From assembly GCA_026770575.1 (NCBI GenBank), contig MU657215.1, positions 92,389-147,976 of the forward strand: DNA of 55,588 nucleotides, written 5' to 3'. Below are positions 10,083-20,229 of this stretch, one piece after another. Origin of the DNA: Pelagophyceae sp. CCMP2097. Its lineage: Eukaryota > Sar > Pelagophyceae. The number at the start of each line of letters is the position of its first letter. Within the stretch, counting starts at the first letter, position 1. The translations under genes and the position numbers were made by a program. Under the pieces are notes generated by a model. It had not been told where the DNA came from and did no database searches. It was given only the letters and a program-made list of their open reading frames with translations.

Positions 10083-12398
10083 ATGTCCTCCGTCGACGTG
10101 CCCCTCAGTTGCTTCGCCGGCGCGCGCGCGCGCGCGCTGGCACGCATCTCAGACACATCCCTCGACCGCGCCCCGGCCGGCGGCGTCGATGTCGCCGCGG
10201 CGCCGCTGGTCAAGGCCATCAACGCCATGGCCGCAGACTACGCCACCACGTCGACCTGCGCCGGCCGATGCGTCGTGTGCGTCCCTGCATCCGCACGAAG
10301 CGCGAAAGGCCCCTGTGTGACCCCATACGGTCCCGTGCGGTCCGACGCAGTCCTCAAAGGCTCTGACGTGTAGGTTCGGCTTCGAGCGCGACGACGCCAA
10401 GCGCGGCAAGTGGCTCCTGAACAGCCACGTTTCGGCCAGCGTCGACTCGGAAGGAAGGCCCGGGCAGACGAGGGGCGACGAGCCCTCGAGGAGTGGAGCC
10501 CTCGTCGTCTGCGCACCTCCCGCCGCCTGGCGTTGAAAGGCTCTTTGTAGGACCCCATCACTTCGGCCCAAGTGCGGCAGGCTTTGGAGGGCCACGCGTT
10601 CGAGCGCGCAACTGTCGCATCTCTCAAATTCGAGTGCGTGTTGATCCAGAATTCGGGTGGCCTTTGACGACGCACGCAGGCCGCCGATTGCGCACGTGCG
10701 GTGCGCGTCCGTGTCGGCGGCGTCTCGTTTGGTGCGTTTGGCGGTCGAATGCGGCTTCCGCGAATCTGGCATCGTGCTTGGCAATGGTAAGGCCCCAATG
10801 GCCGCCCTCCGTTCGACGGGCAACGCGCTGGACGCGCCGCTCGGCATCTGCGAAGACGGCGAATGGAAACACCTGCCCAGCGACGACCACTTGGAGTTTG
10901 TCGTTGCCGAGGCCAACGCGCGTTTCGTCCGAGCGCGAGAGAAACTCGACGCCCTCGCTTCACGCTTAGAGCGCGAGGCGAACGCGGAGCCGCGCGACGG
11001 CAAATCTGCGGACTCGCCTAGAGCGCTGGTCGTCTCACCAAGGCACGCTCGCGCTGTCAAGGTGGCTTTAGAGGCGGCGGGCGGTTATGACAAGCGCTTC
11101 AAGATCGCAAACGCGGATGGCAACCTGGACCGCCGCTTCAAGATCGCCGCTTTGAGCGGCGGCCGAGCTTCAAAACTGGCCATTCCTCTAACGTCCGCGG
11201 CCGCGCTGCAGCTGGAAGACTCGGATTCAGAGCTCTCCGAGAAACTCCGCGGCCTCATGCGACTCCGCCCCGCGGCGCCGACGGCCGAAAACGACGTCGA
11301 CGAAAACGGCGAGCGCTCCGACGACGGCAGCGAGTTCAATTTGGCGCCGTTTGCCCCTCAGGCCTCGGACGCGGTGGCGGTCGCGCGCTTAAGTCGCGCG
11401 TCTAAGATCTCCGCCGCGTTCGCGCAGCGCGACGCCGCGTTAGCAGCGACGCTGCCGAGGAAGTGGGGTGTTTTAGGGGACGACGCGCTTTTGGTGCCTG
11501 GGGCCGTGGTGCAGCACGTCCGGCAGTCGCCACAAATAGACGTCGCCGCGCTCTGGCGCGACGTCGCCTTAGCCGGCGGCACGCAGCGCGTCTTCCGCGA
11601 CGCAGAGATTGCTGCGAATGGGCATCGGTCGTCGCAAAGGGAGCTGCTGTACTTCAACCCGTCTGTTTATCCGACGCCGGAAGCGGCCACCCGCATCGTG
11701 ATCAAAGAGGGCGGCATCTCGTACGGCTTCGACGCGACGACGACCATGTTCTCGCCGGGGAACAACACTGAAAGGTTGCGCCACGCGACGTTTCCGTGCG
11801 AAGGGCAGACGGTCGTAGATTTATACGCCGGGATCGGTTATTTCTCCCTCCCCATGCTCAAGCGAGGCGCTACATTCCTTCACGCCTGCGAGTGGAGCCC
11901 CGACGCCGCAAAGGCGCTCCGGTCCAATCTCGTGCTCAACGGCGTCGCCGACAGGTGCAGAGTCTACGAGGCGGACAACGCGACGACGGCGCCGACGCTG
12001 GGCCGCATCGCGCACCGTGCGTCCCTTTGGCGGCCTGGCTTTAGCTGTAGCCGCATCTGAGCGATGCTTTTGTAGGCGTGTCGCTGGGCCTGACGCCGAC
12101 GTCGAGGCAGGGCTGGGCGTTGGCGTGCGCTCTCGTGCACCCAACCGGCGCCACGCTCCACGTCCACGAAAACGTCAAGGTCGACGAGACAAATGCCTCG
12201 CTGACGCCGAGCCAAAAGGCAAAGGCGACGTTCCTGCGCTGGGGCGGCGAAGTGGCGGCGGCGCTCCAAGCGCTGCTGATAGCCGAGCGCGGGCCGGGAT
12301 GGCAGTGTTCGTGTACATTTGTCAGCCGCGTCAAGGACTACGCCCCGCGCGTCCACCACCTCGTCGCAGACGTCGCCTGCACGCCTCCGTCTATATGA
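10083..12398 (+). CDS. TYW3-TYW2 fusion, wybutosine synthesis
   Basis: A TYW3 methyltransferase-type domain is followed in one gene by a TYW2-type domain, two steps of wybutosine formation at position 37 of tRNA-Phe. The TYW3 part includes 'YATTSTCAGR' (exon 1, 10083-10276), 'GKWLLNSHV' (exon 2 from 10374) and 'KFEPPIAHVRC' across the intron 10634-10679. The TYW2 part has a Trm5-like N-lobe, 'KEGGISYGFD', then 'TVVDLYAGIGYFSLPML', the SAM-binding motif I, and 'NLVLNGVADRCRVYEADN'. The last intron 12017-12075 leads to 'GLTPTSRQGW' and 'LHVHENV'. The border of exon 2 (10.42-10.58 kb) is unresolved. Three donors read GTGCGT. Plants carry a TYW2/3/4 fusion; no TYW4 or Kelch part is seen here. Confidence 0.88.
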
Positions 12399-12728
12399 AC
12401 GCCATCAACACGCCCGAGTCGGACTCGACGGACTCGGAGCTTCCTAAATATCGCCAAAATGATTTGGCGAAGGCTTTGTTCCGGCGGTTACATGAATGTG
12501 TTACATGACATTGTATGTAAGGTTGGGCCTTGAGCGCGTACCAAGTAGACCTTTCTTATCATGCGCTCACTGAGCGCCAAACGCGATTTAACAAGCCGCG
12601 ACCTCGCACGGCCCACAGGGCCCTCATAGGAATTATACAATTGTACGTCAAGCGACTTAACCGTCCATCCTTACCGCGCGGCGGCGGTGCAGGCCCCACG
12701 TCGGCGGCGTGCGTCGGCGGGACCGAGG
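12399..12728. other. AT-richer spacer
   Basis: This 330-nt stretch downstream of the TYW fusion has lower GC than its neighbours and includes TTACAT/ATGTAA inverted hexamers near 12486-12520. No protein-like frame is seen. Confidence 0.4.
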
Positions 12729-13280
12729 ATGCACCGCAAAGCTCCGCTATCGCGCCCTCGAAGCTCTGTCGCTTTCCAATCGCGTTCTGTGCTTGGCTTG
12801 CTCGGACCCGCTGACGTCGGAACTCGGTGTCACTCCCGTCCAGGTAAGCTGCATGTCCTTGCGCGCCGGTGCCTGTGCTCCTGCGGCTGGGGCGTCTCTC
12901 CGGCGCGCGCGCGCGCGCCTCTGGCTCCTCGCGCGCACGGCGACGACGGCGTCCTCGCCGCCGCCGCCGCCGCCGCCGACTGGTTCCAACGCGCAGCAGA
13001 CGACGGGTACGCGCTCGCTCTACACGATCTCGGCGTATTGCACTACGAGGGCGTGCCGCAGTCGGACAACCTCGCCGTGCGGTGCTGGTTTGACGCCACT
13101 ATTCTGTTGAACGCCGAGGCCATGTTCCGCCTCGGCGTGCACTACGGCGTACTCTGCCGCCTTTGGCTTCCGGATGACGAAGACCACGCGAAGATGCACT
13201 TCAAGCAGGCCAAGAAATTCTTGGAGTTGGCTCTCAGATACGGGCACGAGCCCGCCGCGGCTGCTTTGGCCCCTTTGTGA
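12729..13280 (+). CDS. Sel1-like repeat protein
   Basis: An open frame of 183 aa from ATG 12729. Residues from about 12970 onward match the Sel1 helical pair pattern: 'ADWFQRAADDGYALALHDLG' in type, then 'LHYEGVPQSDNLAVRCW', a second unit 'NAEAMFRLGVHYGV', and a third 'AKKFLELALRYGHEPAA'. The N-terminal 80 residues are basic and poorly structured and could be partly intronic, since a GTAAGC donor lies at about 12844. Sel1 proteins act as scaffolds; many pelagophyte-type genomes carry large Sel1/MYND families (general knowledge). Stop TGA at 13278-13280. Confidence 0.55.
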   Translation: MHRKAPLSRPRSSVAFQSRSVLGLLGPADVGTRCHSRPGKLHVLARRCLCSCGWGVSPARARAPLAPRAHGDDGVLAAAAAAADWFQRAADDGYALALHDLGVLHYEGVPQSDNLAVRCWFDATILLNAEAMFRLGVHYGVLCRLWLPDDEDHAKMHFKQAKKFLELALRYGHEPAAAALAPL

Positions 13281-13328
13281 TGTAAGACTAAAATATTGTG
13301 TGTCTGCTCCGCCCGCCGGTGTCCTGTA

Positions 13329-14225
13329 ATGACCGACGAGCGCCACCCCAATCGAAGCAAGGCCAGCGTTGCATCTTAACTGGAAGCTTTCCAATTTCTC
13401 GCCCGTGTCGTTCGTTGGACCCTTAGCCCGTCGCAGCCGCGCTCGACGACGGCGAAGCGACGGAACGAGAAGAGCAAGCCGGTACGTCGGACGACGCACA
13501 AGGACGCCGACGCCGCGCCGACGACGACGTCCGGCGAGCCGCGTGGCTCGTCGACGCAGCCTCTCTCGACTGAGCCTCCCTCCGCCGGTGACGACGAGGC
13601 GGCGACGCGCGGCGACGAGTCTCCGCAAGGCGACACGGCGAGCCGCGGCGTCGAGGAAGCGAAGACGGAGGTGCATCGTCGTCCTGTCGAAGCGCCGCTG
13701 CCGCTGGACAACTTTGACGACGCGACGTGCCACAAGTCGCAGCAGCTGCTCTCGGCACAGGTGCGTCGCGAGGAGGGCAATGCCCTCGATTGAAGGAGGG
13801 AAATGCCGTCGATTGCAAAGGACCCTGCACACCCCTAGGCCGTCCTCGACGGCGCCGCGAAGCACCAAGCCGTCCTCGAGGCCGAGCTGCACGAGCACCG
13901 CGCCGAACTTTCGCGCCTGAACGTCGCGCAGCGGGTTGTCGACGAAGACCTCATGTGCCCCATCTCGAGCGAGTTGATGAAAGACCCAGTCTTCGCGCGC
14001 GACGGGCACACGTACGAGCGATGCTGCATCGAGCAGTGGTTCGCGACGGGTGCGTGCGCGAAATCGATGGCGTTGTCTCCCGGCGATCCGTCCGTTGTCG
14101 CAGGCGCCTCGACGTCGCCTCTGACGAACGAAGCTCTCTCGAGCCTGGACCTCGTGCCGAACATTTTCGCGAGGAAGAAGGTCGCAGAGTTCCTGGACAA
14201 GTGCCGCCGGGCCCCGGAAGGCTGA
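13329..14225 (+). CDS. U-box protein (putative E3 ubiquitin ligase)
   Basis: The C-terminal exon (from about 13840) encodes an amphipathic helix and then a U-box beginning 'DLMCPISSELMKDPVF', with 'GHTYERCCIEQWF' and 'LVPNIFARKKVAEFL' at the usual spacing. U-boxes recruit E2-ubiquitin. A stretch of about 16 residues between 'GACAKS' and 'SPLTNEAL' is longer than in typical U-boxes. The upstream exon ends at CAG before GTGCGT (13762) and encodes a disordered Ser/Thr/Asp-rich region. A small first exon from ATG 13329 (about 13 codons) is inferred because it joins in frame to a basic, NLS-like segment 'KRRNEKSKP'. The N-terminal exon structure is uncertain. Confidence 0.7.
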
Positions 14226-14640
14226 CGAGGAGTGTATATAAGCCCCTCTCTGTGTCATCTGGGTCATGGCACGAGGGATGAGCCGGACGTAAATGAAATG
14301 AAAACCCGTGCCCCTTTGGGCACGAGTCGACAGGGCCACGTCGGGGCGGGCGGATCCGTGGGGGGCCTTTTCGACGGAACCTTGTCCGAATGCAGCGACG
14401 CGGGGCCACGGGGGAAGGCTGACGCGGCGCGTGTGGTGGACGAGCAGGGTGCGGAGGAACAGAGTCAGGCAAGGAGATCTCACGGTTTCCAACGGGGGGC
14501 AGATGGCCCACCAGAGGGGCGCTCGAGACCGGGGCTCCCGGATCGGAGATAAAAGACACATTAGAATACCATATCGGATAAATCGTGGGGCGCACAGGCC
14601 CTGGCTGTGGGGCGCACGAGGCGCTTCTTGAGCGCGGCGT
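14226..14640. other. spacer between convergent genes
   Basis: This 415-nt stretch lies between the stops of the U-box gene (plus) and the DEAD-box gene (minus). It would contain both 3' UTRs. Frames are open because of GC content but show no coding character. Confidence 0.45.
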
Positions 14641-16302
14641 TTACCACCGCGACCCTTTGCCGCCGCCGTACGACGACCCGCCCTTGCCGCGGCCGTACGA
14701 GCTTCCCTTGCCCTTGCCGCCGCCGCCGCGGCCGAAGTTGCGGCCCTTGCCGCCCTTGCCGCCGCGGTTGGGCATGGAGCCGATGATGCGCGAGACCTCT
14801 TCCGAGACGGGCTGCTCCGCGTCCGTCAGGATCTGGAGGAGCTCGCGGCCGTGCTGCGAGAGGTCGTCGCGCGTGACGTACGACGTCGCGGCGCCGGTCT
14901 TGCCGGCCCGGCCGGTGCGGCCGATGCGATGGATGTAGTCTTCAATTCCATGCGAGCCGCCTGGAAAGTCGTAGTTGATCACGTCAGAGACATCCGTGAT
15001 GTCGATGCCGCGCGCTGCCACGTCGGTGGCGATCAAAATGTCGACTTCGGACTTCTTAAATTGATCGATGACTTGAATCCTCTCCCACTGCTCGCGGTCG
15101 CCGTGGATCGAGTCCACCTTAAATTTCTGAGACCACAAGTCGTCGGCGAGCTCGCTGCACATGCGCTTGGTGGCGACGAAGACGATGGACTTCTTCGCGT
15201 TGGGGTTGCCCTCGCCGTGCAACTTTTGCAGTAAAGTCATCAAACGGTCCTTCTTCTCGCGCATGTCGCGGACGATTTCGACAGTCTGCGAAATGTCCTT
15301 GTTCGCCACCAACTTACCAGAGTCCGCGTCGTTGAAGACGATCTTGGCCGCGTTGGAGTTTCCGACTAAAGACATGGCCACTTTCTGGACGGCTTTGGAC
15401 CACGTCGCGGTGAAGAGCATCGTCTGCCTCGTCGATGCATCCGGCGCCTTTTCCAGAATCGAACGGATCTGCGGCTCGAAGCCCATGTCCAGCATGCGGT
15501 CGGCCTCGTCTAAAACCAAAATGCGCGTCTCCGCTAAAACTAATTTGCCCTGGTCCAAGAGATCGTTCAAACGCCCCGGCGTGGCGATGACCAAGCCCTT
15601 GCGGCCAAGCAGGCGCAAGGCCTTGACCTGCTCCCACTTCGGGGCGCCGCCGTAAAGCACGGCCGTCTTGCAGCCAAAGGCGGGGGCGAACTTCTCAGCC
15701 TCGTCACTAATCTGCATCGCTAATTCGCGCGTCGGCGCCAGCACCACCGCCTTGGGCGCCGGGTTGAACGAGCCGCCGGAGGACGCCTGCTTGTCCTCCT
15801 GCTGGATGACGTGGAACGCCGGGAGCAGGAAGCCCAAGGTCTTGCCGGACCCGGTCTTGGCGACGGAGATCAAGTCGGCAAGCTGTAAAGCCAGAGGCCA
15901 GGAGATGGCCTGCGTCGGCGTCGGCGCCGGGTACTTTGAGAGGAGGAGCTTCTGGCACACTTCATTGAACGGGGCCTCGTGGAACTGCTGCATGGGCTCC
16001 GGCATGGGCACGTTGTCCACCGCGATGGAATGTTGCGCGCAAAACGCCGCCGCCGAGAGCCGGGCGACCTTGGTCGCGACGTCGCCGTCCGCCGACTTGG
16101 ACTTCTTCACCACCGCGCCGGCGTCGCCGTCCGGCGACTTGCGCTTGGATTTCTTCGATAAAGCGCTCAGGTCGTCCGTCGACTCGGAAGGCGTAACGCG
16201 CCCCGCGGCCTCCTTCTTCAGCGCCTTTGCCGCCTTGCGCTCCTTCTTCGCCGCCTTCTCCTCGGCCGTCAGCTTCACCTTGGGCACCTCGACGTCGGCC
16301 AT
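14641..16302 (-). CDS. DEAD-box RNA helicase (DBP2/DBP3/DDX5-like)
   Basis: A single uninterrupted frame of 553 aa. Helicase motifs are in order: Q motif 'APTPTQ' at 126-131, Walker A 'AKTGSGKT' at 148-155, 'PTRELA' at 190-195, 'DEAD' at 265-268, 'FTATW' at 297-301 (TAT in place of the more common SAT), then the 'ATDVAARGIDI' and 'HRIGRTGR' motifs in the C-terminal lobe. The first 80 residues are Lys-rich with several nuclear or nucleolar-type basic clusters. The last 45 form an RGG/GKG-rich RNA-binding tail. The layout suggests ribosome assembly or RNA remodelling in the nucleus. It is one of the few intronless genes here and runs head to head with the WD40 gene, 170 nt apart. Confidence 0.93.
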   Translation of the reverse strand: MADVEVPKVKLTAEEKAAKKERKAAKALKKEAAGRVTPSESTDDLSALSKKSKRKSPDGDAGAVVKKSKSADGDVATKVARLSAAAFCAQHSIAVDNVPMPEPMQQFHEAPFNEVCQKLLLSKYPAPTPTQAISWPLALQLADLISVAKTGSGKTLGFLLPAFHVIQQEDKQASSGGSFNPAPKAVVLAPTRELAMQISDEAEKFAPAFGCKTAVLYGGAPKWEQVKALRLLGRKGLVIATPGRLNDLLDQGKLVLAETRILVLDEADRMLDMGFEPQIRSILEKAPDASTRQTMLFTATWSKAVQKVAMSLVGNSNAAKIVFNDADSGKLVANKDISQTVEIVRDMREKKDRLMTLLQKLHGEGNPNAKKSIVFVATKRMCSELADDLWSQKFKVDSIHGDREQWERIQVIDQFKKSEVDILIATDVAARGIDITDVSDVINYDFPGGSHGIEDYIHRIGRTGRAGKTGAATSYVTRDDLSQHGRELLQILTDAEQPVSEEVSRIIGSMPNRGGKGGKGRNFGRGGGGKGKGSSYGRGKGGSSYGGGKGSRW

Positions 16303-16472
16303 GGTGCTGGAACAATGGAACTCCTGTGGAAAGCGCTGGCGATATCGACGAAATGACGGATGAGGATAAGAAAAGATTTAATCTATGCAGCCTTGGCCGC
16401 GCTCCAAAAGGTTGGCAACGTTTGCACATTGAAGGAGCGCGCCAGCGCCAGCTGAGCGCGCCCGGGCGGGCC

Positions 16473-17552
16473 ATGGTCTTCGCCGATCGCGCCGCCGGGG
16501 CCCGCCCCGCTTCACCGGCGCTCGCGGTTTTCGAACTGCGGGACGTTTTGCAGCTCATCCTCCGGCTGGCGGCGTCGGCGAACGCGCTCCTCGTGACGAC
16601 GCGCGTCGCTCGAGGCGCGCCGGCCGTGGCGCTGGCCGTGCACAAACTCGTCTGGCACGACTGCATTTTGAAGGGCACGGCCATCCTTAAAGGGCACACG
16701 AACTGGGTCGCGAGCTGCGCGTTCTCGCCCGACGGCAAGCGCATCGTCACGGCGAGCTGCGACAAGACGGCGAAGCTCTGGGACACCGAGACGGGCGCGC
16801 TGCAGGCGACTCTCGAGGGGCACACCAGCGTCGTCAAGAGCTGTGCGTTCTCGCCCGACGGCATGCGCGTCGTGACGGCGAGCCACAAGATGCTGCGGCT
16901 CTGGGACGCCGCGACGGGCGCGCTGCAGACGACGCTCGAGGGGCATGCCATCTTCAACATCTGCGCTTTCTCGCCCGACGGCGAGCGTGTCTTGACGGCG
17001 AGCGTCCATCGCTCGGAGGCGCAGATCTGGGAAACCACAACGGGCGCGCTGCTGACGACGCTTGAGGGCCACACCGGCGAAGTCATGAGCTGCGCGTTCT
17101 CTCCCGACTGCAAGCGCATCGTGATGGCAGACATGCGCAACACGGTGCGGCTCTGGGACGCCGAGACGGGCACGCTGCTGCTGACGACGCTCGAGGGCCA
17201 CACCTACTACGTCAACAGCTGCGCGTTCTCGCCCGACTGCAAGCGCATCCTCACGGCGAGCTGGGACAAGACGGCGCGGTTGTGGGACACCGAGACGGGC
17301 GCGCTGCAGGTGACGCTCGAGGGGCACACCGCCGAGGTCATGAGCTGCGCGTTCTCGCCCGATGGCGAGCGCATCATGACGGCGGGCAACGACAAGACGG
17401 CGCGGCTCTGGGACGCCACGACGGGCGCGCTGCAGACGACGCTCAAGGGACACACCCATAACATCTGGTGCTGCGCGTTCTCGCCCGACTGCTCGCGCGT
17501 CGTGACGGCGGGCAAGGACAGCACGGCGCGGCTCTGGGGCGCTGACCGCTAG
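16473..17552 (+). CDS. seven-bladed WD40 repeat protein
   Basis: A single-exon frame of 359 aa from ATG 16473; an alternative in-frame ATG at 16353 would add 40 residues. The N-terminal 70 residues contain a Leu-rich helical segment ('ELRDVLQLILRLA') that loosely resembles an F-box. Seven nearly uniform WD40 units of about 41-43 residues follow, each with 'LEGHT', 'CAFSPD' and 'RLWD' type marks. The repeats are so alike at DNA level that recent unit duplication or conversion is likely. The stop TAG at 17550-17552 is followed in the same frame by 60 open codons rich in Asp and Ser. The partner is unknown; an F-box/WD40 ubiquitin adaptor is one option. Confidence 0.85.
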   Translation: MVFADRAAGARPASPALAVFELRDVLQLILRLAASANALLVTTRVARGAPAVALAVHKLVWHDCILKGTAILKGHTNWVASCAFSPDGKRIVTASCDKTAKLWDTETGALQATLEGHTSVVKSCAFSPDGMRVVTASHKMLRLWDAATGALQTTLEGHAIFNICAFSPDGERVLTASVHRSEAQIWETTTGALLTTLEGHTGEVMSCAFSPDCKRIVMADMRNTVRLWDAETGTLLLTTLEGHTYYVNSCAFSPDCKRILTASWDKTARLWDTETGALQVTLEGHTAEVMSCAFSPDGERIMTAGNDKTARLWDATTGALQTTLKGHTHNIWCCAFSPDCSRVVTAGKDSTARLWGADR

Positions 17553-18192
17553 GACGGCGCCAGCGGTGGCGGCGACGACCAGGACGACGCCTCCTCCCGC
17601 GACTCGGACGCGGACGACGACGACGACTACTCACGGGTCCACGCGCGCGACAGGGCGGTCGGCTCCCCGCGGGAGTGCCTTGCTTCCTTTCCGTCGCCTG
17701 CCGTCCTCGCGAGAGCCCCGACTCATAACGGATGATCCACGACCCTTTCGTCGGGGCAATTCATCTCCTACGGGCGGTCGGCATAGGTGGTTCCGAGCCG
17801 GGGGAGCCGGGGGAGTCGACTCTCAAAGAACCCCCCTTTTTTCCTTTGTGCCGAGGCGTTCTCCTGCGCCAGGGTCCGCAGGGAGCGTCCCGCGCGGGCG
17901 CGCCCCCGGTAAACGCGAGGCCGCGTGGCAGCGTGCCCGAGGCGCGGTGGGTTTGGTGGGAGTCCTCGAGCGTTTCGAACTTGAAGAAGAAGTGTTTCTC
18001 GAATTTCCTCGAGCATTATTATTTCAAGTTCCGAAGAAGCCTCACTCGAATAATGTACCCTTTTGGCCCGAGCCGTGCGTGGCCCCGCCCGCGCCGCGCC
18101 CGGCGCGCGTGCTCATCTCGCTGGGCCAGAGGCCGGTATTCACATCAAAAAATTAGTCACACACACCACACACGTCTGGCCCGTCGCCCGCG
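17553..18192. other. spacer with in-frame acidic extension of the WD40 gene
   Basis: The first 180 nt (17553-17732) continue the WD40 frame past its TAG as an Asp/Ser-rich segment ending at TGA 17733. The rest shows no protein-like frame. A 9-bp inverted repeat (GAACTTGAA/TTCAAGTTC) lies near 17980-18035. Confidence 0.5.
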
Positions 18193-19729
18193 TCACAGAT
18201 CGACGATCAAGTGCGACTCTTCGGCGTTGAGCGTCGCGTCGACGGCGAGGCGCGGGAACGCCGCCACGACGCCGCCGCGCGAAGCGACGGCGCGCGCGCC
18301 GACCTGGAGCAAAGCGGCGTCCAAAAGAGCGGCGAAAAGACGGCACAAACGCGGCGCAAAGACGCCGCCATGTCGGACGAAGAGCGTGCGCTCGCTCGGT
18401 GCGCCGGCGCTCTCGTCCTGGCCGCCGAAGATGTTTTCGAGGGCGGCGAAGCTACGGGCGGCGCCGTTGTGGCGGGGGCCTTTCAACGGCGCAGGGCACC
18501 GAATAATCATTCAGACGCACTCGTTTTTGAATCCAACAACTTCGCAGCGCAGCACGCCGTCCCACAACGTCCAGGGCGACGACGTCGACTGCACGACGAG
18601 CTCGGCCGTTTCGGGGACACTTGATATCGCGGAATCGAGGTCTTTGACAAAGTAGCGGCCAGTGACCTTGACTACGTTGTCGCACCCCATCAACGCTTCG
18701 CTTTGCATGGCGAAGCGCACGGCGCGGTACTCTGCGTGGCCCTTGCCGCGGAAGGTCGCGGCTTCGGCGTCGATGTCGTGGAAAGAGACGAAACCAAAGG
18801 CCGGCGCGATGGCTCGTAAAGAGTCCAAGTTCGCGCCAGAGTTCTCTACAACAACGACGCGGAGCCGCGTGCCGCCGTTTGCCCACTTCGAGACGGCGGC
18901 GGCGTAGTCGGCGAGGCGGATCTTGGCGTCTCGTCGGACGGTGTGGGACATTGTCTGGGAGGGACAAATTGTTGCCGTCAGCAAAACACACCACCGCGCA
19001 TCACCCTCCGGCACCACCCAGCTCGGCGGGCCGTCCCGCGGATGCACGTCGCAGTCGCCGCCTGTATAGAGCCATCGAGAGTCTTATAGAGCGAGTGGGT
19101 CCACGCTTACCGTCCCAGCCGTGGGCGGCGCAGTTCCAGTCCGGCCGCAGGCCGCGGTCCGAGACGTAGCCGCCTGACAAGAAGGCTGGCTCGGCGGGAT
19201 CGCGAGAGTCGAAGAAGGCACAGTGGGAACGACGACGCGTCGCGGGACTCACTTCCATCGTCGCAGCATCCGTTTCCCTTCCATTCGGCGCAGCCGCTCA
19301 ACCCAATTCCCGAAACGGCGCAGTCGGCCGGCGAGAGGCATATACCGTTGCAGTCGCGCACCGAACCGGCGTCACACCTAGAGGCGTGGAACCATCTATA
19401 ATTTCGCGAAAACGAAAGTGATACCCTTATGAGGCCACGTTTCGAAACCCGCTTGTACGCACGCGGCGCAGTAGCCGCAGGCGGCGTCGCAGGCGGCCGC
19501 GTAGGAGCACTCCGGGCAGAACCAGGTGGCGCAGTCGAGGCCTAAGACCGGCGTCGGCGCCAAGCAGTGGGATGACAAACCGCTCTCAGCGGCGGTTCGA
19601 CTGACCGCTCTCAGCGCAGCTCGACTCGACGCCGTCGACCCAGAGCGGCTCGTCGGCGCAGCGGGCCTGCGACGAGCCGGCGCAGGCCACCAAGACAGAA
19701 CACGCGCGGCCTGCTCGCAGCGGCCGCAT
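18193..19729 (-). CDS. secreted glycosyltransferase-like protein with ShKT-like and LNR modules
   Basis: Six exons (19729-19606, 19541-19463, 19377-19253, 19173-19111, 19061-18521, 18451-18193) total 1191 nt, 396 aa. The start encodes a short signal peptide. Next comes a six-to-eight-cysteine ShKT-like motif, a second Cys cluster ('CNGICLSPADC'), and a Lin12/Notch-like repeat ending 'WNCAAHGWDGGDCD' in pattern. The C-terminal 230 residues look like an algal/viral glycosyltransferase family: 'VLLTATI', 'RLADYAAAV', 'VVVENSG', 'RGKGHAEYRAV' (with FRGKG) and 'VKVTGRYFV'. The stem modules probably act in Golgi or extracellular glycan work. Donors include GTGCGT twice. Exon joins are well supported because Cys spacing and frame both agree; the enzyme activity is inference. 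Confidence 0.72.
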
Positions 19730-20229
19730 CGTGAGCCCTCGCCGAAAGACGCCCTTCGGCGAAAGGATGCCGGAGGCGCGACAGGCACACTGGCCAGCGG
19801 GCGTCGGGTACTGCGGGATGGGGGGGGTCCTTGTGGCCCCAGGAGAGCAGCTCGACAGCTTCGTGCTTGGCTCGCCCGCGCGTCTGCGGCCTTGCAGTTG
19901 TTCCAGGGCGTTTGTTAAAAAGTACGCCGCGTCCCACCGTCAAAGTGGTCGTCGCGGCGGTCGCTCTTCCGCATGTTTTCCGAGCCGACGCCGTGCCAGG
20001 TATTCGTTGTCGGACCGCTGCTCCGCGGCGGCGCCACCGCTATTCCGCGGCGGAGGGTGCGGCTGCGTCGGGCACCTGGCCAGACTCGATGACCTCCTCC
20101 TCGTCGCCGTCGTCGCTCGCGTCGTCGTCGTCCACGACCCGCCGCCTGCAGAGAAGGCGGTTTTGGAAACGGCTCGCACGCAGCCGCAGCGTCGGAGCCG
20201 CGTCCCTTGGTGGCAACGAGACAAGGTGC
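19730..20229. other. spacer upstream of the LNR glycosyltransferase
   Basis: This 500-nt stretch separates the FCP1-like 3' end from the downstream glycosyltransferase start; both genes are on the minus strand. It should hold the promoter of the latter. No motif or frame stands out. Confidence 0.4.

Noticed and set aside
14060..14093. Short intron inside the U-box insertion
   Set aside because: The GT..AG stretch is 32 nt, not a multiple of three, and removing it breaks the reading frame.
19440..19729. Animal-type ShK peptide toxin gene
   Set aside because: The Cys-rich motif is one module of a longer secreted enzyme-like protein; ShKT folds are common in non-toxic algal proteins.
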